A stretch of DNA of 26,619 nucleotides from Nemertoderma westbladi (Eukaryota; Xenacoelomorpha; Nemertodermatida; Nemertodermatidae), in assembly GCA_032718475.1 (NCBI GenBank), contig JAUCBJ010000304.1:1-26619 (forward strand), written 5' to 3'. The first letter of the stretch is position 1. Each line of letters starts with the position of its first letter. The notes below the pieces were generated by a model. That model was given only the letters and a program-made list of their open reading frames with translations. It made no database searches and had not been told where the DNA came from. Both the position numbers and the translations under genes were made by a program. Below are positions 8,698-18,560 of the stretch, piece by piece.

Positions 8698-8914
8698 ATG
8701 TAAAATCTATCTTCCCATATATGTACGTTAACCAAAGTTTGGAATTTTCTTAATAGGTCCACTTTATGCTCACAATAAAAATTTCAAGAAATTTCATTGA
8801 AGCATTCATGGTCCGGGACTTGCTGGGTTAAACTACAATAGTTTTAGTATTGGAATTATGAAACATATTAGGTAGGAAACTATGTATAGGAATATAGGTT
8901 GTTACAAAAAAAAA

Positions 8915-9260
8915 ACAGTAAAACCCTTAAGACAAATTCAATTATTAAGTTTTAAAAATATAGATCAAATCTCCCCTTATCATAAACAACAATTCTAGCT
9001 CCTGATTCGTTGTTTCCAATTTTATATCAACTTTTCCTGGCCTTACCTTATTTATAATAGTAAAATGTATTATATAGGTTGTTTTAAAAAAAATTTTCTT
9101 TATCATGCGGTCTATACAAAACTTGTATATAGGTGTGGTTTTGAAACGATAAATATCTCAGTTATACTTATACCTGGGAGTATGGCCTTCTAAGTGTGTT
9201 AATCGGATTCAGAATACATTTTAACATAAAGAAATGCAGCAATTTCCATTTCAGCAAAAA
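8915..9260. repeat. 346-bp tandem duplication, copy 1 (uninterrupted)
   Basis: Starts at acagtaaaacccttaag and ends at atttccatttcagcaaaa. It is nearly identical to copy 2 (9261-9512 plus 12358-12449), with only one-base indels noticed. It preserves the intact sequence ctcagttatacttatacc, which is the pre-insertion site for the element at 9513-12357. Confidence 0.9.
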
Positions 9261-9512
9261 ACAGTAAAACCCTTAAGACAAATTCAATTATTAAGTTTTA
9301 AAAATATAGATCAAATCTCCCCTTATCATAAACAACAATTCTAGCTCCTGATTCGTTGTTTCCAATTTTATATCAACTTTTCCTGGCCTTACCTTATTTT
9401 ATAATAGTAAAATGTATTATATAGGTTGTTTTAAAAAAAATTTTCTTTATCATGCGGTCTATACAAAACTTGTATATAGGTGTGGTTTTGAAACGATAAT
9501 ATCTCAGTTATA
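9261..9512. repeat. 346-bp duplication, copy 2, left part
   Basis: Begins at the second acagtaaaacccttaag, 346 bp after the first, and runs to cagttata, where the inverted-repeat element begins. Confidence 0.9.
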
Positions 9513-10590
9513 CAGTCCCGCTCTCAAAAAGCATGCCTTTGATCAAACATTGATCAAACTTTGATCAAACATTGATCAAAGTTTGATCAAAATGTGTCCA
9601 TAGAATATCATTGAAAGTAGTATTGACATTGAAATGACATTGATGGCATATTGAAATGACCTTGAAATCGATGGACCGAAATTCCAGACTTTCTGTCTCA
9701 TATTGAAATGACATTGAAATGATTTCAAGGTAACAGTTTACATCGCTCTTCTGCGGCATACCTTTGCACTCAGATTCCCGCCGAGAACTGGCTTTTGTTA
9801 ATGGCCAAGCCGCGATGTGATTGACAGGGCGGTGGATGGAGCTTGCTTGACTTTGTGGATGGGCAGCGATTGGATTTACAAGGCGGTGTTGTGGTAGTGT
9901 CCCAGACTGAGTTTTGTTCTTGTAGGGCAGGGCCTATTATTACACCAACAACTAGTTCAGAAAAACAGCCTTTGGAATATTTTTAATTTATTGTTATATT
10001 AGAAATTGTTTCAATGTTCCTTAAATCAGAATCAAGGCCAAATACCTCCATTGACGTAGCAGCGCGATGGCTGCCGTTGCATTGCATTTGCTTATACACT
10101 AATTGTGTAAATTCGACAAGCTTCCTTCCTGCCCCTGTCCCTAATTATACTAATAAATGTAAAGAAATAAATAAGAAATAATTTTATAAAGTAATAAATA
10201 AATCCAAGCGCCAGCGCACCCCCTAAAATACCTTCTAAAAATTTACGTAATTTAATTTTAATACTCTGATAAGGTAATTTTATTGAAAACCTAATTTGTT
10301 TCAAAGTAAACTATGTTATGTACATCATTAGTTACGTATTTTTTAATTCAGTTTAACGTATTGTAATTAGAATTTTTTTAATATTAAAAATCAAATTGGG
10401 TTAGTAATACTTATTCAATTATGCTCATTCATTTTTAATTAATGGAGGTTTTTAACCATCCGGCCGACAAACCACACTTTTGCTCACTTTTGCTTTGCTG
10501 TAAGACAAGGCATCAATATAACCCCAGTGATCCCATACCCTCTCTTGTTGTGGACTATTACTACAGTATATCATTGTACAAGCTGCGGAC

Positions 10591-10745
10591 CTGCACCCCC
10601 CCCCCCCCCCCCCCCATTATAATGTATTGTAGCCATCCACCCAACCCATTGCGTAACTCAGAATTAAACTCCACACAGCACAGCCCATACCTGCCATTGC
10701 TTTCATTACGCCACATCGCCAAGTGGAGATTCAATTGTGAATTAT
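10591..10745 (+). repeat. Internal duplicated block of the 2.85-kb element, copy 1
   Basis: A poly-C run is followed by attataatgtattgtagcc, then acccattgcgtaactcag and agtggagattcaattg. The same order recurs at 11824-11970. The two copies differ by small indels. Short open frames here are not convincing genes. Confidence 0.8.
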
Positions 10746-10904
10746 TATAATCATTATTAGAATGACAACACAGTGTTGTGGTAGTGTACCAGTACCAGAC
10801 TGAGTCTTGTAATAGGCCCCACTAACAACTCCGGGCTACGTTCTGAAATAAAGCCTCTGGAATATTATTAAATTATTTTATTTAGATATTATTCACTAGA
10901 AAGC

Positions 10905-11047
10905 CAGTCTGTCAATTTAATCGTCCAGTATCAATTCCCGCGGGCTAATACAATTTATTTTCGGGCTAAGGATGCCCTGCCCACTGGCTAAGAAAGCTTG
11001 CGGGTAAACGATTCCCATTTTGCGGGCTAAGAATTCCCGCGGGCTAA
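10905..11047. repeat. Short tandem motif cgggctaa
   Basis: Five or more copies of (g)cgggctaa, often followed by gaattcccg or similar, are seen, the last at cccgcgggctaagtc. No function is evident. Confidence 0.5.
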
Positions 11048-11823
11048 GTCATCACCCAACCGAACATACAGTTGACTGTAACTGCTTTACTCGCATCTCT
11101 GTAACAACAACCCAAATGCTGTGATTCACAGTATGCGATTTCACCGTGCTGTCACCGCAAGTGTATCTGAGAACAGGCCCATTACTGGTACAGCTACAAG
11201 TTGTTTCAAAAAAATTAATGTAATACATCGAGAGGAGCAGGTTAAAGGGGTTGTGTTTTCTAACCAAAACAACAAACCAAAGTAGATTTCATCGATTTGC
11301 GCTAGTGTAATAAATTAGTTTAGTACACATTACTACCTGCATAGTTCCTTTGCGACCAGGCCAGCTCAGTGCCAGGAGGCCAATCTCTTTGGTTCGCGGC
11401 CGCCTCCTGTGTATGGGTTAGTTGGCTGTCTAATTTCTTGGGAAGCCTTTAGTAAATTTCGAAATTTCGGGGAATTCCATTCCACAGCAGATAAATGGTT
11501 TTACATGCTGGGGCGGCATAAGCTAAGAGCCATTACACATGCTATGCCTTTACTTTGTTAGTGGTCTGTCGCTGTCGGCACCCCAAGCGAATAATATACA
11601 GCAAATAGCACGGAGACCGCTGACTCCTGTACTCCCTATGACATAATTTGTTGTCGAATCAATTATTTCTCCTTACAAGAAAGCAACGTATTTCCCACTT
11701 GTGGCCAGCCAGAAGGCCACAATGTCAACTGATATAATAATACCAAGGGATATTCTCATATTACCCCCCCCCCCCCAGGATCTAGCCATTGGCCAGCCAG
11801 GATACAATTATTGTATCCTCCCA

Positions 11824-11970
11824 TGTATCCCCCCCCCCCCCACCATTATAATGTATTGTAGCCATCCACCCAACCAACACATTGCGTAACTCAGAATTAA
11901 ACTCCACACAGCCCATACCCGCCCTTGCTTTCATTACCACCACACAACCAAGTGGAGATTCAATTGCGGC
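11824..11970 (+). repeat. Internal duplicated block of the 2.85-kb element, copy 2
   Basis: The poly-C run, attataatgtattgtagcc, the gcgtaactcagaattaaac stretch and agtggagattcaattg recur in the order seen at 10591-10745. The element therefore grew by internal duplication. Confidence 0.8.
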
Positions 11971-12120
11971 TGTTATTTTCTGATAATCGCTGTAAATTAT
12001 TATAACCTAGGCGGTGCGGATTAAATAACGGCTATAGCGTACAAACCTATGGTATGATATGGACGTGGTGTCCTGTGTGCTCTGCAGACATCCTACAGAG
12101 CACATGGAGCTTTACACACA

Positions 12121-12153
12121 CAGGGAGAGCGAGAGAGAGAGAGAGAGAGAGAG
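12121..12153. repeat. (GA)n microsatellite
   Basis: An uninterrupted GA run follows gggagagc, inside the 2.85-kb element near its right end. Confidence 0.9.
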
Positions 12154-12357
12154 GGCTGCTTGATTGACACACGGCTCAGTGGGAATCTAGACTTTGAAGT
12201 GCAGCGCCTTTGGTAGAACTCAATGGCAGGATTTATAAGCCTGGTTCATTTCAATATTTGATCAAACTTTGATCAATGTTTGATCAAAGTTTGATCAATG
12301 TTTGATCAAAGTTTGATCAATGTTTGATCAAAGGAATGCTTTTTGAGAGCGGGACTG

Positions 12358-12449
12358 TACTTATACCTGGGAGTATGGCCTTCTAAGTGTGTTAATCGGA
12401 TTCAGAATACATTTTAACATAAAGAAATGCAGCAATTTCCATTTCAGCA
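12358..12449. repeat. 346-bp duplication, copy 2, right part
   Basis: tacttatacctgggagtatg through atttccatttcagcaa matches 9164-9257. It is the continuation of copy 2 after the inserted element. Confidence 0.9.
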
Positions 12450-12511
12450 AATATGGCATATAGGTGTATGTATAAAGGCATATGACCAAACTGGTTTAAG
12501 AATAAACTAAC

Positions 12512-12616
12512 ATTGTATCTTTTAAATATTTTCTTTTGTTCGTTATTGTTCTCTCCAGGGCTATCGACAGCTAAACAAGCTCCTAGAGCTGAAAGTATAA
12601 TCATAACCTTCAACAT
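12512..12616 (-). CDS. Possible first exon of a secreted protein (signal peptide)
   Basis: From the ATG at 12616-12614 the translation starts MLKVMIILSALGACLA, then VDSPGENNNEQKK and KRYN. This is a textbook signal peptide with an Ala-X-Ala-like cleavage region, followed by a polar stretch ending in a dibasic pair. A possible donor AAT|GTTAGT at 12512/12511 would close a 35-codon phase-0 exon; the frame otherwise runs on into the 346-bp repeat unit. A TATA-like box lies about 110 bp upstream. The next known - strand coding exon is the FReD exon 8.5 kb downstream, which needs a signal peptide, but no linking exons were found. Chance remains a real alternative for so short an ORF. Confidence 0.3.
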
Positions 12617-12725
12617 TATAGGACTATTTGTCAAGGAGGGTTGTTGGTATGTCTTCGAAGTATGTATGAATAACTAAACAGTTATACTTTGAATTAAGTT
12701 AATGACAAATCTCCTTAAAACGTCG

Positions 12726-12733
12726 TATATATA
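12726..12733 (-). promoter_or_regulatory. TATA-like box upstream of the signal-peptide ORF
   Basis: The - strand reads CTATATATACG, placed so that a start site ~30 bp downstream would leave a leader of ~80 nt before the ATG at 12616. The region is AT-rich, so this is weak. Confidence 0.25.
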
Positions 12734-12739
12734 GAAAAT

Positions 12740-13402
12740 AATACGCAAACATTTTGTGCATTAGGTATCGGCTAAACTGCTGAATTAGATGAAAAGAATA
12801 TATCAATGTTAATTGGGGAAACAAATTTTTCTGAGATAAGGTAATGGACTGATAGCCCAACGACAACATGTACTGGTACGTGGTAAAAGCGCCTCATATA
12901 CCAGATGTTACATCGTACACTGAAAGTGGTTTCTGTCCAGTGGATAGTGGTGTATTATTTTTGTTTGGCCAATAATGAAATTAGCAAAATATTTAAAAAC
13001 AATTTAACTTTAGTCGTCTATGACTAAATAGTTTATAGATATAAAGTACTATCTGTAGGATTTCTGTATAATAGAGGGCGACGTCACTGGCGTTTACAAT
13101 ATATGAATATATATTATTGGAATTAAAAGTTCTTGGGTCATTCCCTCGAAAAGGTCTTCATTGAAGTGTCCAAACGAACCGCTGTATACCACAAATAAAT
13201 TTATTTTAGTGAGCCATAAAAACTTTTGAATATATTAGCACGAAAAACACTGGAGATGGGTGCCAGAATGAGACCACAGCATGAAAACTAACATAGTCAT
13301 GTAAATGGCGTTTGTTCTAGTGGATAGTCCATTAAATTTAGGAAAAGTCACGAAATCTCGGTTTTCCTAATAAACCTGACTCAAAGATACTGATGAATTA
13401 CA
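12740..13402. other. Gene-free sequence
   Basis: No exon, RNA gene or repeat family is recognised on either strand. Confidence 0.5.
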
Positions 13403-13650
13403 ACTAGAAAGCCAGCAAGCTGGCTGAAAGGATACCGGGGGAGGACTCCTAGCCAAGACTAAAATGAACTATGTCAGTCAGCAGTAAGTAAACTAAACAA
13501 TTGTCTAAACTGTAAGTCTAGCTGACTTTGTGGCTCATCCCACATAATAAGAAATTATCCTTTGCTACCACTAACAAAAATGTAATATGAAGCAAATAAT
13601 TTAATTATCAAGCACGTTTACAAGATATAAGATTAACGAATATTTACTAG
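13403..13650 (+). mobile_element. Helentron-like 5' block, copy 1
   Basis: Starts actagaaagcc followed by the perfect hairpin AGCCAGCAAGCTGGCT, then a gtcagtcag microsatellite, and ends near cgtttacaagatataag. It is ~85-90% similar by eye to 14627-14883. Taken with the 3'-type block at 15905-16240 it may be the outer member of a nested pair. Confidence 0.5.
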
Positions 13651-14626
13651 AGTAGTGAATGGACCGACCTTTTTTTTATTTCATAAAATACAGTCAACTG
13701 GTAGCGGTTACAAATTTGAGTTCCTGGTAACAAATCTGAGTGCCTGGTTACGAGTTGGCGTTATTAAACATTAATATTACAGTTTTATATACTATACTTC
13801 GATGTATAGAACTAATTATGTAAAAATACAAAATATTATTTCATACAATAATTACTAAGAAATTCGATCTATTTTTAGTTGCTTAATTCTAGAACAAAAT
13901 CAATCTGAAAAGTGACGACCTCGTTTTGGAATTTCGAAACCACGCTGGTCGGATGCGCGATATCGATTTAGTTAATAAATTGAAAACTCCATCAATATAT
14001 TATATGCACCCAGTAATAAGAAATCCATATGAATGTAATTAATAATACAAATTAATTATTCTAGAAAACTTTCCTCAAAAAGTATGAAGTCTTGGCATTG
14101 GTGACGCGAAACTAGGCTAGTGAGATTTAGGATATTGCGTTTAATATAAAAATCGAAAACCCCATCGAATCCCGTAAAGGCGTTAATAAAATATTGAAAT
14201 TTTTTTTAAATTTGTAATATTCTAGAACTACGAAAAAAAAATTTTTGAACGGTTATTTTTGGTGTTTTGAAACATGAATTGGCTGAAAGAGGACATCGAA
14301 TTAAGTTGACATTTAAAAATCCCATCAAATTTTGACCAAGCGTTCCGGAGTTATAGCGGATTGAAAAAAATTTACCCCCCCCCCAGTCGCCAAAAAATTT
14401 GGGAAATGTAAAATTTTGAAAAAACAATTTTTTGCGTAATTTTTGATAGAGAATCTATTGGCAGTAATGGCTATGAAAAAAATGTTTTGAAATTTTTCGT
14501 CAGAAAAAAAACATTGAAAAAAAGTACCTTTTAAATACATTTCATGTCTACAGTATGTTTGCATTGTGTATTACTGTAATTGTAGGGTAGGGGTTATCTG
14601 TTATCATTCTAAATAAAACAATTATT
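13651..14626. other. Gene-free AT-rich sequence between the two 5' blocks
   Basis: No exon was found. A poly-C run of 10 occurs near 14377. Phrases such as atcaaattttgaccaagcg and ttccggagttatagcgg look like degraded transposon sequence, but I cannot assign a family. Confidence 0.4.
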
Positions 14627-15684
14627 ACTAGAAAGCCAGCAAGCTGGCTGGAAGGAGCCCGGGGGAAAAATCCTAGCCAAGACTATTACAAAGAACTATG
14701 TCAGTCAGCAGTAAGTAAACTAAAATTGTCTAAACTGCAAGGCGTGAGGCTAGCTGACTTTGTGGCTCGCCCCACATAATAAAAAATGCAACTTAGCTAC
14801 CACTAACAAAAATATAATATGAAGCAAATAATTTCATTATCAAGAACGTTTACAAGATATAAGATGCGATTACCGAATATTTATAAAAAATGCCCATGAT
14901 GCACAACCAGATAAATAACAACGAATAGAGCCAAATAACAAATTTAGTTTCCTTCTATAGGTATTACCCCGTCGTCAAGCGGAATATCTCTTCCCAGTGA
15001 ATTCTATGTGAATATGTAATATAGGTACTCCTTAGGCGGTAGGCCAGAGCGGGCTCCTTAAATACATGCAACTACTGTATTATAGTGTAGGTCAACTATA
15101 AAACATTTTGCAATCCACAGTGAGTATCGACTGCAATAGGACGCAACACACTGCTTTGTGTAACTAAAATTAATTCTCCTGATCCACCCCCTAACAAAGC
15201 AGAGTGAGTAACCTTATTGTAGATATACCCTTAGGAAGCACTGGGAGAGCAATCAGCTTATGGGGTAATACATTAGAAACCAACAGCTATGTGTGAGTAA
15301 ACATTGCCTTTCCTTATAGCCTACTAGTAAAACTTGGCAACCAACACGTTTTTCTATGACTGTGTATAACATTAAGCCATATTTCATCATGAACACCAGC
15401 TGTTATTTTACCATTGCTTTTAATTTCGCGACAAAACAATGTCAAAAAACTAAATATATCGAATACCACACATAGAATCGATCTGAAATTTTGTAACACG
15501 ATTATGAACCACCAAAGCAATGTACTTGCAAAATTTCATCAAAATCGCCAGGCAGGAAGTGCCTTAACCTAGATAAATGTCAGTCAGTCAGTATGTCAGT
15601 CAGTGTAATGTATCCTGAGATTTTTTACAGAAAGTATCCCTGAGATTCTTACAGTAAGTATCCCGCTGTCAAGCGGGCTCCTAA
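14627..15684 (+). mobile_element. Candidate Helentron/Helitron-type non-autonomous element
   Basis: The left end is ACTAGAAAGCCAGC with an immediate hairpin (AGCCAGC..GCTGGCT). The right end has the stem CCCGC-TGTCAA-GCGGG at 15662-15677, then CTCCTAA. Helitrons end in CTRR about 10 bases after a 3' hairpin; here the sequence ends CTAA. The flanks are T on the left and T on the right, as in Helentron (T^T) insertion, with no target duplication. GTCAGTCAGT microsatellite cores lie near both ends, common in such elements. No Rep/helicase gene is present. The 5' start is inferred from the repeat boundary shared with 13403. Confidence 0.5.
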
Positions 15685-15904
15685 TTAGATGAGAGTACAG
15701 TGTAATAATAGTACACTATTCATTCACCTGGTATGGGTAATATTTCAAATTCTCTTTGGGTCGAGTGTGAAGGCCATCAGCTGTGTGAAATATTAATGCT
15801 AGTCTACAGTAATCTACAGTAATGCTAGTCTAATCTATGGATAAATTAAACTTTGCCAGAGAGTGGTAGGGCATAAACAAACAGTATGGGTGAACTAAGT
15901 ACAG

Positions 15905-16240
15905 TAATATTGGCAACCTCATCGATTTTTACTAAGCCTGTATAGAAATCCATAACATAAGCCATTTTTCATTGTGAACAGCTGTCAATGAATGTCTAAC
16001 TAAATACATTTATTTTCGCGACAAAATAATGTCAAAAAACAAAGTATATCGAATACCACACATACAATCGATCTGAAATTTTGTAACGCGATTATGAACC
16101 ACCAAAGCAATGTACTTGCAAAATTTCATCAAAATCGCCAGGCAAGAAGTGCCTGAACCTGGATTATTATCAGTCAGTCAGTTAGTGTTATATGACCTGA
16201 GTTTTTACAGTAAGTATCCCGCTGTCGAGCGGGCTCCTAA
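15905..16240 (+). mobile_element. Helentron-like 3' block, second copy
   Basis: Similar to 15329-15684 across ttggcaacc, tcgcgacaaaataatgtc, the cgaataccacacata region and gtacttgcaaaatttc. It ends in the hairpin CCCGC-TGTCGA-GCGGG (16218-16233) and CTCCTAA at 16240. The following base is C, not T, so its right boundary is less canonical. The open frame across it is not a gene. Confidence 0.5.
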
Positions 16241-16257
16241 CAAATTTCGAAAATCAC

Positions 16258-16286
16258 CACCCCCCCCCCTCCCCCCCCCCCCCCCC
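16258..16286. repeat. Poly-C tract
   Basis: About 28 bases of almost pure C with a single T. It lies ~160 bp upstream of the first NCX exon in the window. Confidence 0.9.
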
Positions 16287-16444
16287 AGGCCAAATAGGGT
16301 TAAAATTTCACGCTCATTCAGCTTATTTATGGCCTTTCTTGCTTTAGTTTTTAAGGACATAAATAATTATTTTTAGTTATAAACTACTTATGAATTTATC
16401 ATGACTCGCCCCTGTTTGCATAATACTATATTCCTTGTTTGCAG

Positions 16445-16642
16445 GACATAATTATGTAATGCCTATAGACAAGATAATTTACTTTGAGCATGGTGAAACC
16501 GAAAAATCCATTAATATTCAGATAATTGATAATAAATCAGCCGATCTAGACTGTCAGTTATGTGTTAAATTATCACAACCTAGCAATGGGTCTCGTCTTG
16601 CCAAGAGATTTCGTACATTGGTGAATATTGTTGATGATGGGG
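16445..16642 (+). CDS. SLC8 (NCX-like): NCX exon: end of a Calx-beta domain
   Basis: Follows the acceptor ttccttgtttgcag and ends at GGGG|gtaagt. It enters with two bases of a split codon and leaves one base. Translation runs HNYVMPIDKIIYF, EHGETEKSINIQIID, NKSADLDCQLCVKLSQP, then LVNIVDDGG. This is the strand pattern of a Calx-beta domain (FxxGETEKxIxIxIID ... LxxP ... xVxIVDDG), the calcium-sensing module of the cytosolic loop of Na+/Ca2+ exchangers. From its position directly before the loop's last segment it should be CBD2. The stretch after IID is poor in acidic residues (NKSADLD rather than DDExxEExE), which may weaken calcium binding. Earlier exons (helices 1-5, alpha-1 repeat, CBD1) lie outside the window or were not found. 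Confidence 0.88.
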
Positions 16643-16780
16643 GTAAGTGAACTACTTCATATGATTATTGGTAACGGGATTTAAAATTATAATAATGATG
16701 ACATCTACTTTATTTAACATAGACATGATGTGGAGATTTTATCATTGCACGCTTTATTTCGTATTTTCATAAATTTCTAG

Positions 16781-16959
16781 AATTTAATACTCTGGTTGCT
16801 GAATGTGCGGAGAAGGCAAATATCTCTTTAGCAAATATAACACATGGAATTCCAACCTGGTCGGGTCAGATTTATCACGCTATCCATGTAAATGGGGGTG
16901 ACACAGAGTCTGCCACTGTACTTGACTATGTATTGCATGTTCTTTCCTTTATTTGGAAG
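16781..16959 (+). CDS. SLC8 (NCX-like): NCX exon: C-terminal part of the cytosolic loop
   Basis: Acceptor tttctag, donor TGGAAG|gtaaga. It completes Glu (G|AA), then reads FNTLVAECAEKANISLANI, THGIPTWSGQIYHAI, NGGDTES, DYVLHVLSFIWK. It matches the order seen in vertebrate NCX after CBD2 (EFKNTVDKL, GTHSWREQF, a short acidic linker, CFDYVMHFLTVFWK). This amphipathic segment returns the loop to the membrane. The linker is short and only mildly acidic compared with vertebrate NCX1. The preceding intron is only 138 bp, and the downstream phase is 0. Confidence 0.92.
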
Positions 16960-17066
16960 GTAAGATATATATCGTTCAGTGTTCAATTACAGATATTGTC
17001 GGCGCTGCATACCAATGCTGTGGCCGGTGTATGCATGTATTAATCAAAAGATTTCAATGTAGCATT

Positions 17067-17260
17067 ACTTTACTATAATAATAATAATAATTGATTATTT
17101 ATATAGCGCTTTTCTTTTATGTTACCCCAGTGAAGCCAGGTTTCCATTTTACCGCTGCATAGGCACTAATGTCTAAAGTGTCTTGCGTAGGGACACAACA
17201 GTGCGAAAATTATACAGCCTTTAGTCGCGCCTGCGCCACCAAACACTATTGTGTAAGCAG
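17067..17260 (+). repeat. Degenerate dispersed repeat with TATATAGCGC motif
   Basis: (ATA)n is followed by atttatatagcgcttttc and, 100 bp later, aaagtgtcttgcgtaggg with acacaaca. In my recollection this combination (TATATAGCGC ... AGTGTCTTGCCC..GGACACAAC) recurs in dispersed repeats of many marine animals. The rest is too diverged to name. Confidence 0.35.
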
Positions 17261-17653
17261 TTCAGGCGCCGTATCCAACCGGACACTGCGACACATAATA
17301 TACTACAGCATAGCAGTACTAAGTACTAGAAGTGTTTTTATAATCTTAGTTTACAGTATTCACTAATGATTTCGATTTAAATTTGACCGTTAATTATTTT
17401 AATATTAGATGAGGTTGATATTTATTATTTAGTTAGTCTATTATTTAGTTAACTGTAGTCTAAGATTATATTCAATTCCCCCAAAGTGATAAAGCAGAAC
17501 ATACGTGACTGAAATGATAGTAATTTTTTTGACCGATTCGCGAATGAGATCGTAAAACCCCAACCCCTTGTAGTAACGTGCTTCCTCATTTTTTCAATTT
17601 TTGAACAAAATCATTATATTACACCGTTAATTACATTTGCATTAACAGCTCAA

Positions 17654-17700
17654 CTCCAATTCATTAAAACCTCTTAGAACCAATTCATTAAAACCTCTTA
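17654..17700. repeat. 24-bp direct duplication
   Basis: Two adjacent copies of caattcattaaaacctctta followed by gaac/gacc. The copies are near-identical, so the duplication is recent. No function is apparent. Confidence 0.8.
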
Positions 17701-18560
17701 GACCGAGCCTAATCTCTTCGGGACATCATACAAGCAAAGGTGGACGCCTTCAAGGAGCACTACGACACAGATTATATAGCGATTATGGGATACTTTTGGT
17801 ATTTTAGTTCGATATGACAACATTGACTATCGATTAAATAAACACTATAAATTATCGACTAAGCACTCGATCCATATCGAGCGTCGTTATCAATGTTGAC
17901 ATTATCAACCGTCGTTGTTAGTAATGTTGACATTATTGACTGTTGTAATTAACAACTGTAGTTGTTGCTAAACACCACATCACTATGTAGGCTTTGGTGA
18001 CCGTCTATATACACAGCAAATTTGCACCCGGAGACTTACAGCCACTAACAAGATAAAACGGGCGCCATTATTTTCGAAATGAAAAGTATACTATGCAAAA
18101 AAATTCCGTAACACCTGTGTGGTTGTCGGGTTTAAAACTTTAGATGGTCGAAGCATAAATGTACTACAATGGCCAATTTGATAAAGTTTATTGTCGTCAC
18201 CTGAGGCAACTAATCAAAATGTACTCGTCGACAGATGCTCCCATGGCAAGAGAAACAGACCAATCTGTCGTGGTGGGGATAGAAGAACAATAGTAGTTGT
18301 CCACACCTGACAGAAGAACTGTAAAGATTTACATAGAACATTTACTGGTTACTAAAAAATTGAACTAATTTTTAAGGAAATTTTAATATTATAAAATAAT
18401 ACTAATTTTAATACTAATAATTTTAATACTAATAATAATTTTTATAATAATTTTTATTTGATAAATTTGTTAAATAAATTTGTATAATAATTTTTATACT
18501 AATTTTAATATAAGTATGGATTAACTGGTTTCTGTAAGACACCGTCTATTTTACACTCAG

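Larger units (their letters stand above)
9513..12357. mobile_element. 2.85-kb non-autonomous TIR element with TA target duplication (Tc1/mariner-like)
   Basis: The ends are inverted copies of CAGTCCCGCTCTCAAAAAGC and are flanked by TA at 9511-9512 and 12358-12359. Directly inside each end is an array built on TTTGATCAAA (about 5 TGATCA cores on the left, 7 on the right). TA duplication with CAGT tips fits Tc1/mariner-type transposons. No transposase ORF is visible, so it must be mobilised in trans. The cargo is a mosaic with internal duplications and poly-C tracts. The boundaries are proved by the intact duplicate at 9161-9180. Confidence 0.9.
16960..18560 (+). other. NCX intron with degenerate repeats
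   Basis: GT-AG intron. It holds an (AAT)n run near 17067 followed by a dispersed-repeat-like segment, a 24-bp direct duplication near 17654-17700, a short coding-like relic at 17713-17815 and a strongly AT-rich taattttaata-type tract at 18361-18520. No exon was identified. Confidence 0.6.

Noticed and set aside
8024-8762. Long overlapping open frames of 150-216 codons on both strands
   Set aside because: They are generated by the 12-bp minisatellite, whose period is divisible by three; low-complexity peptides with frame-shifting 13-bp units and no flanking exon signals.
10442-10750. 102-codon open frame with a poly-proline run
   Set aside because: Arises from a poly-C tract within a duplicated block of a non-autonomous transposon; the second copy of the block does not keep the frame.
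13403-14883. LTR retrotransposon from the direct repeats at 13403 and 14627
   Set aside because: No TG..CA ends, primer-binding site, gag/pol or target duplication; the hairpin ends fit a Helentron-like explanation better.
17169-17366. 65-codon open frame in an NCX intron with a hydrophobic end
   Set aside because: It lies in a degenerate dispersed repeat and has no splice or start context.
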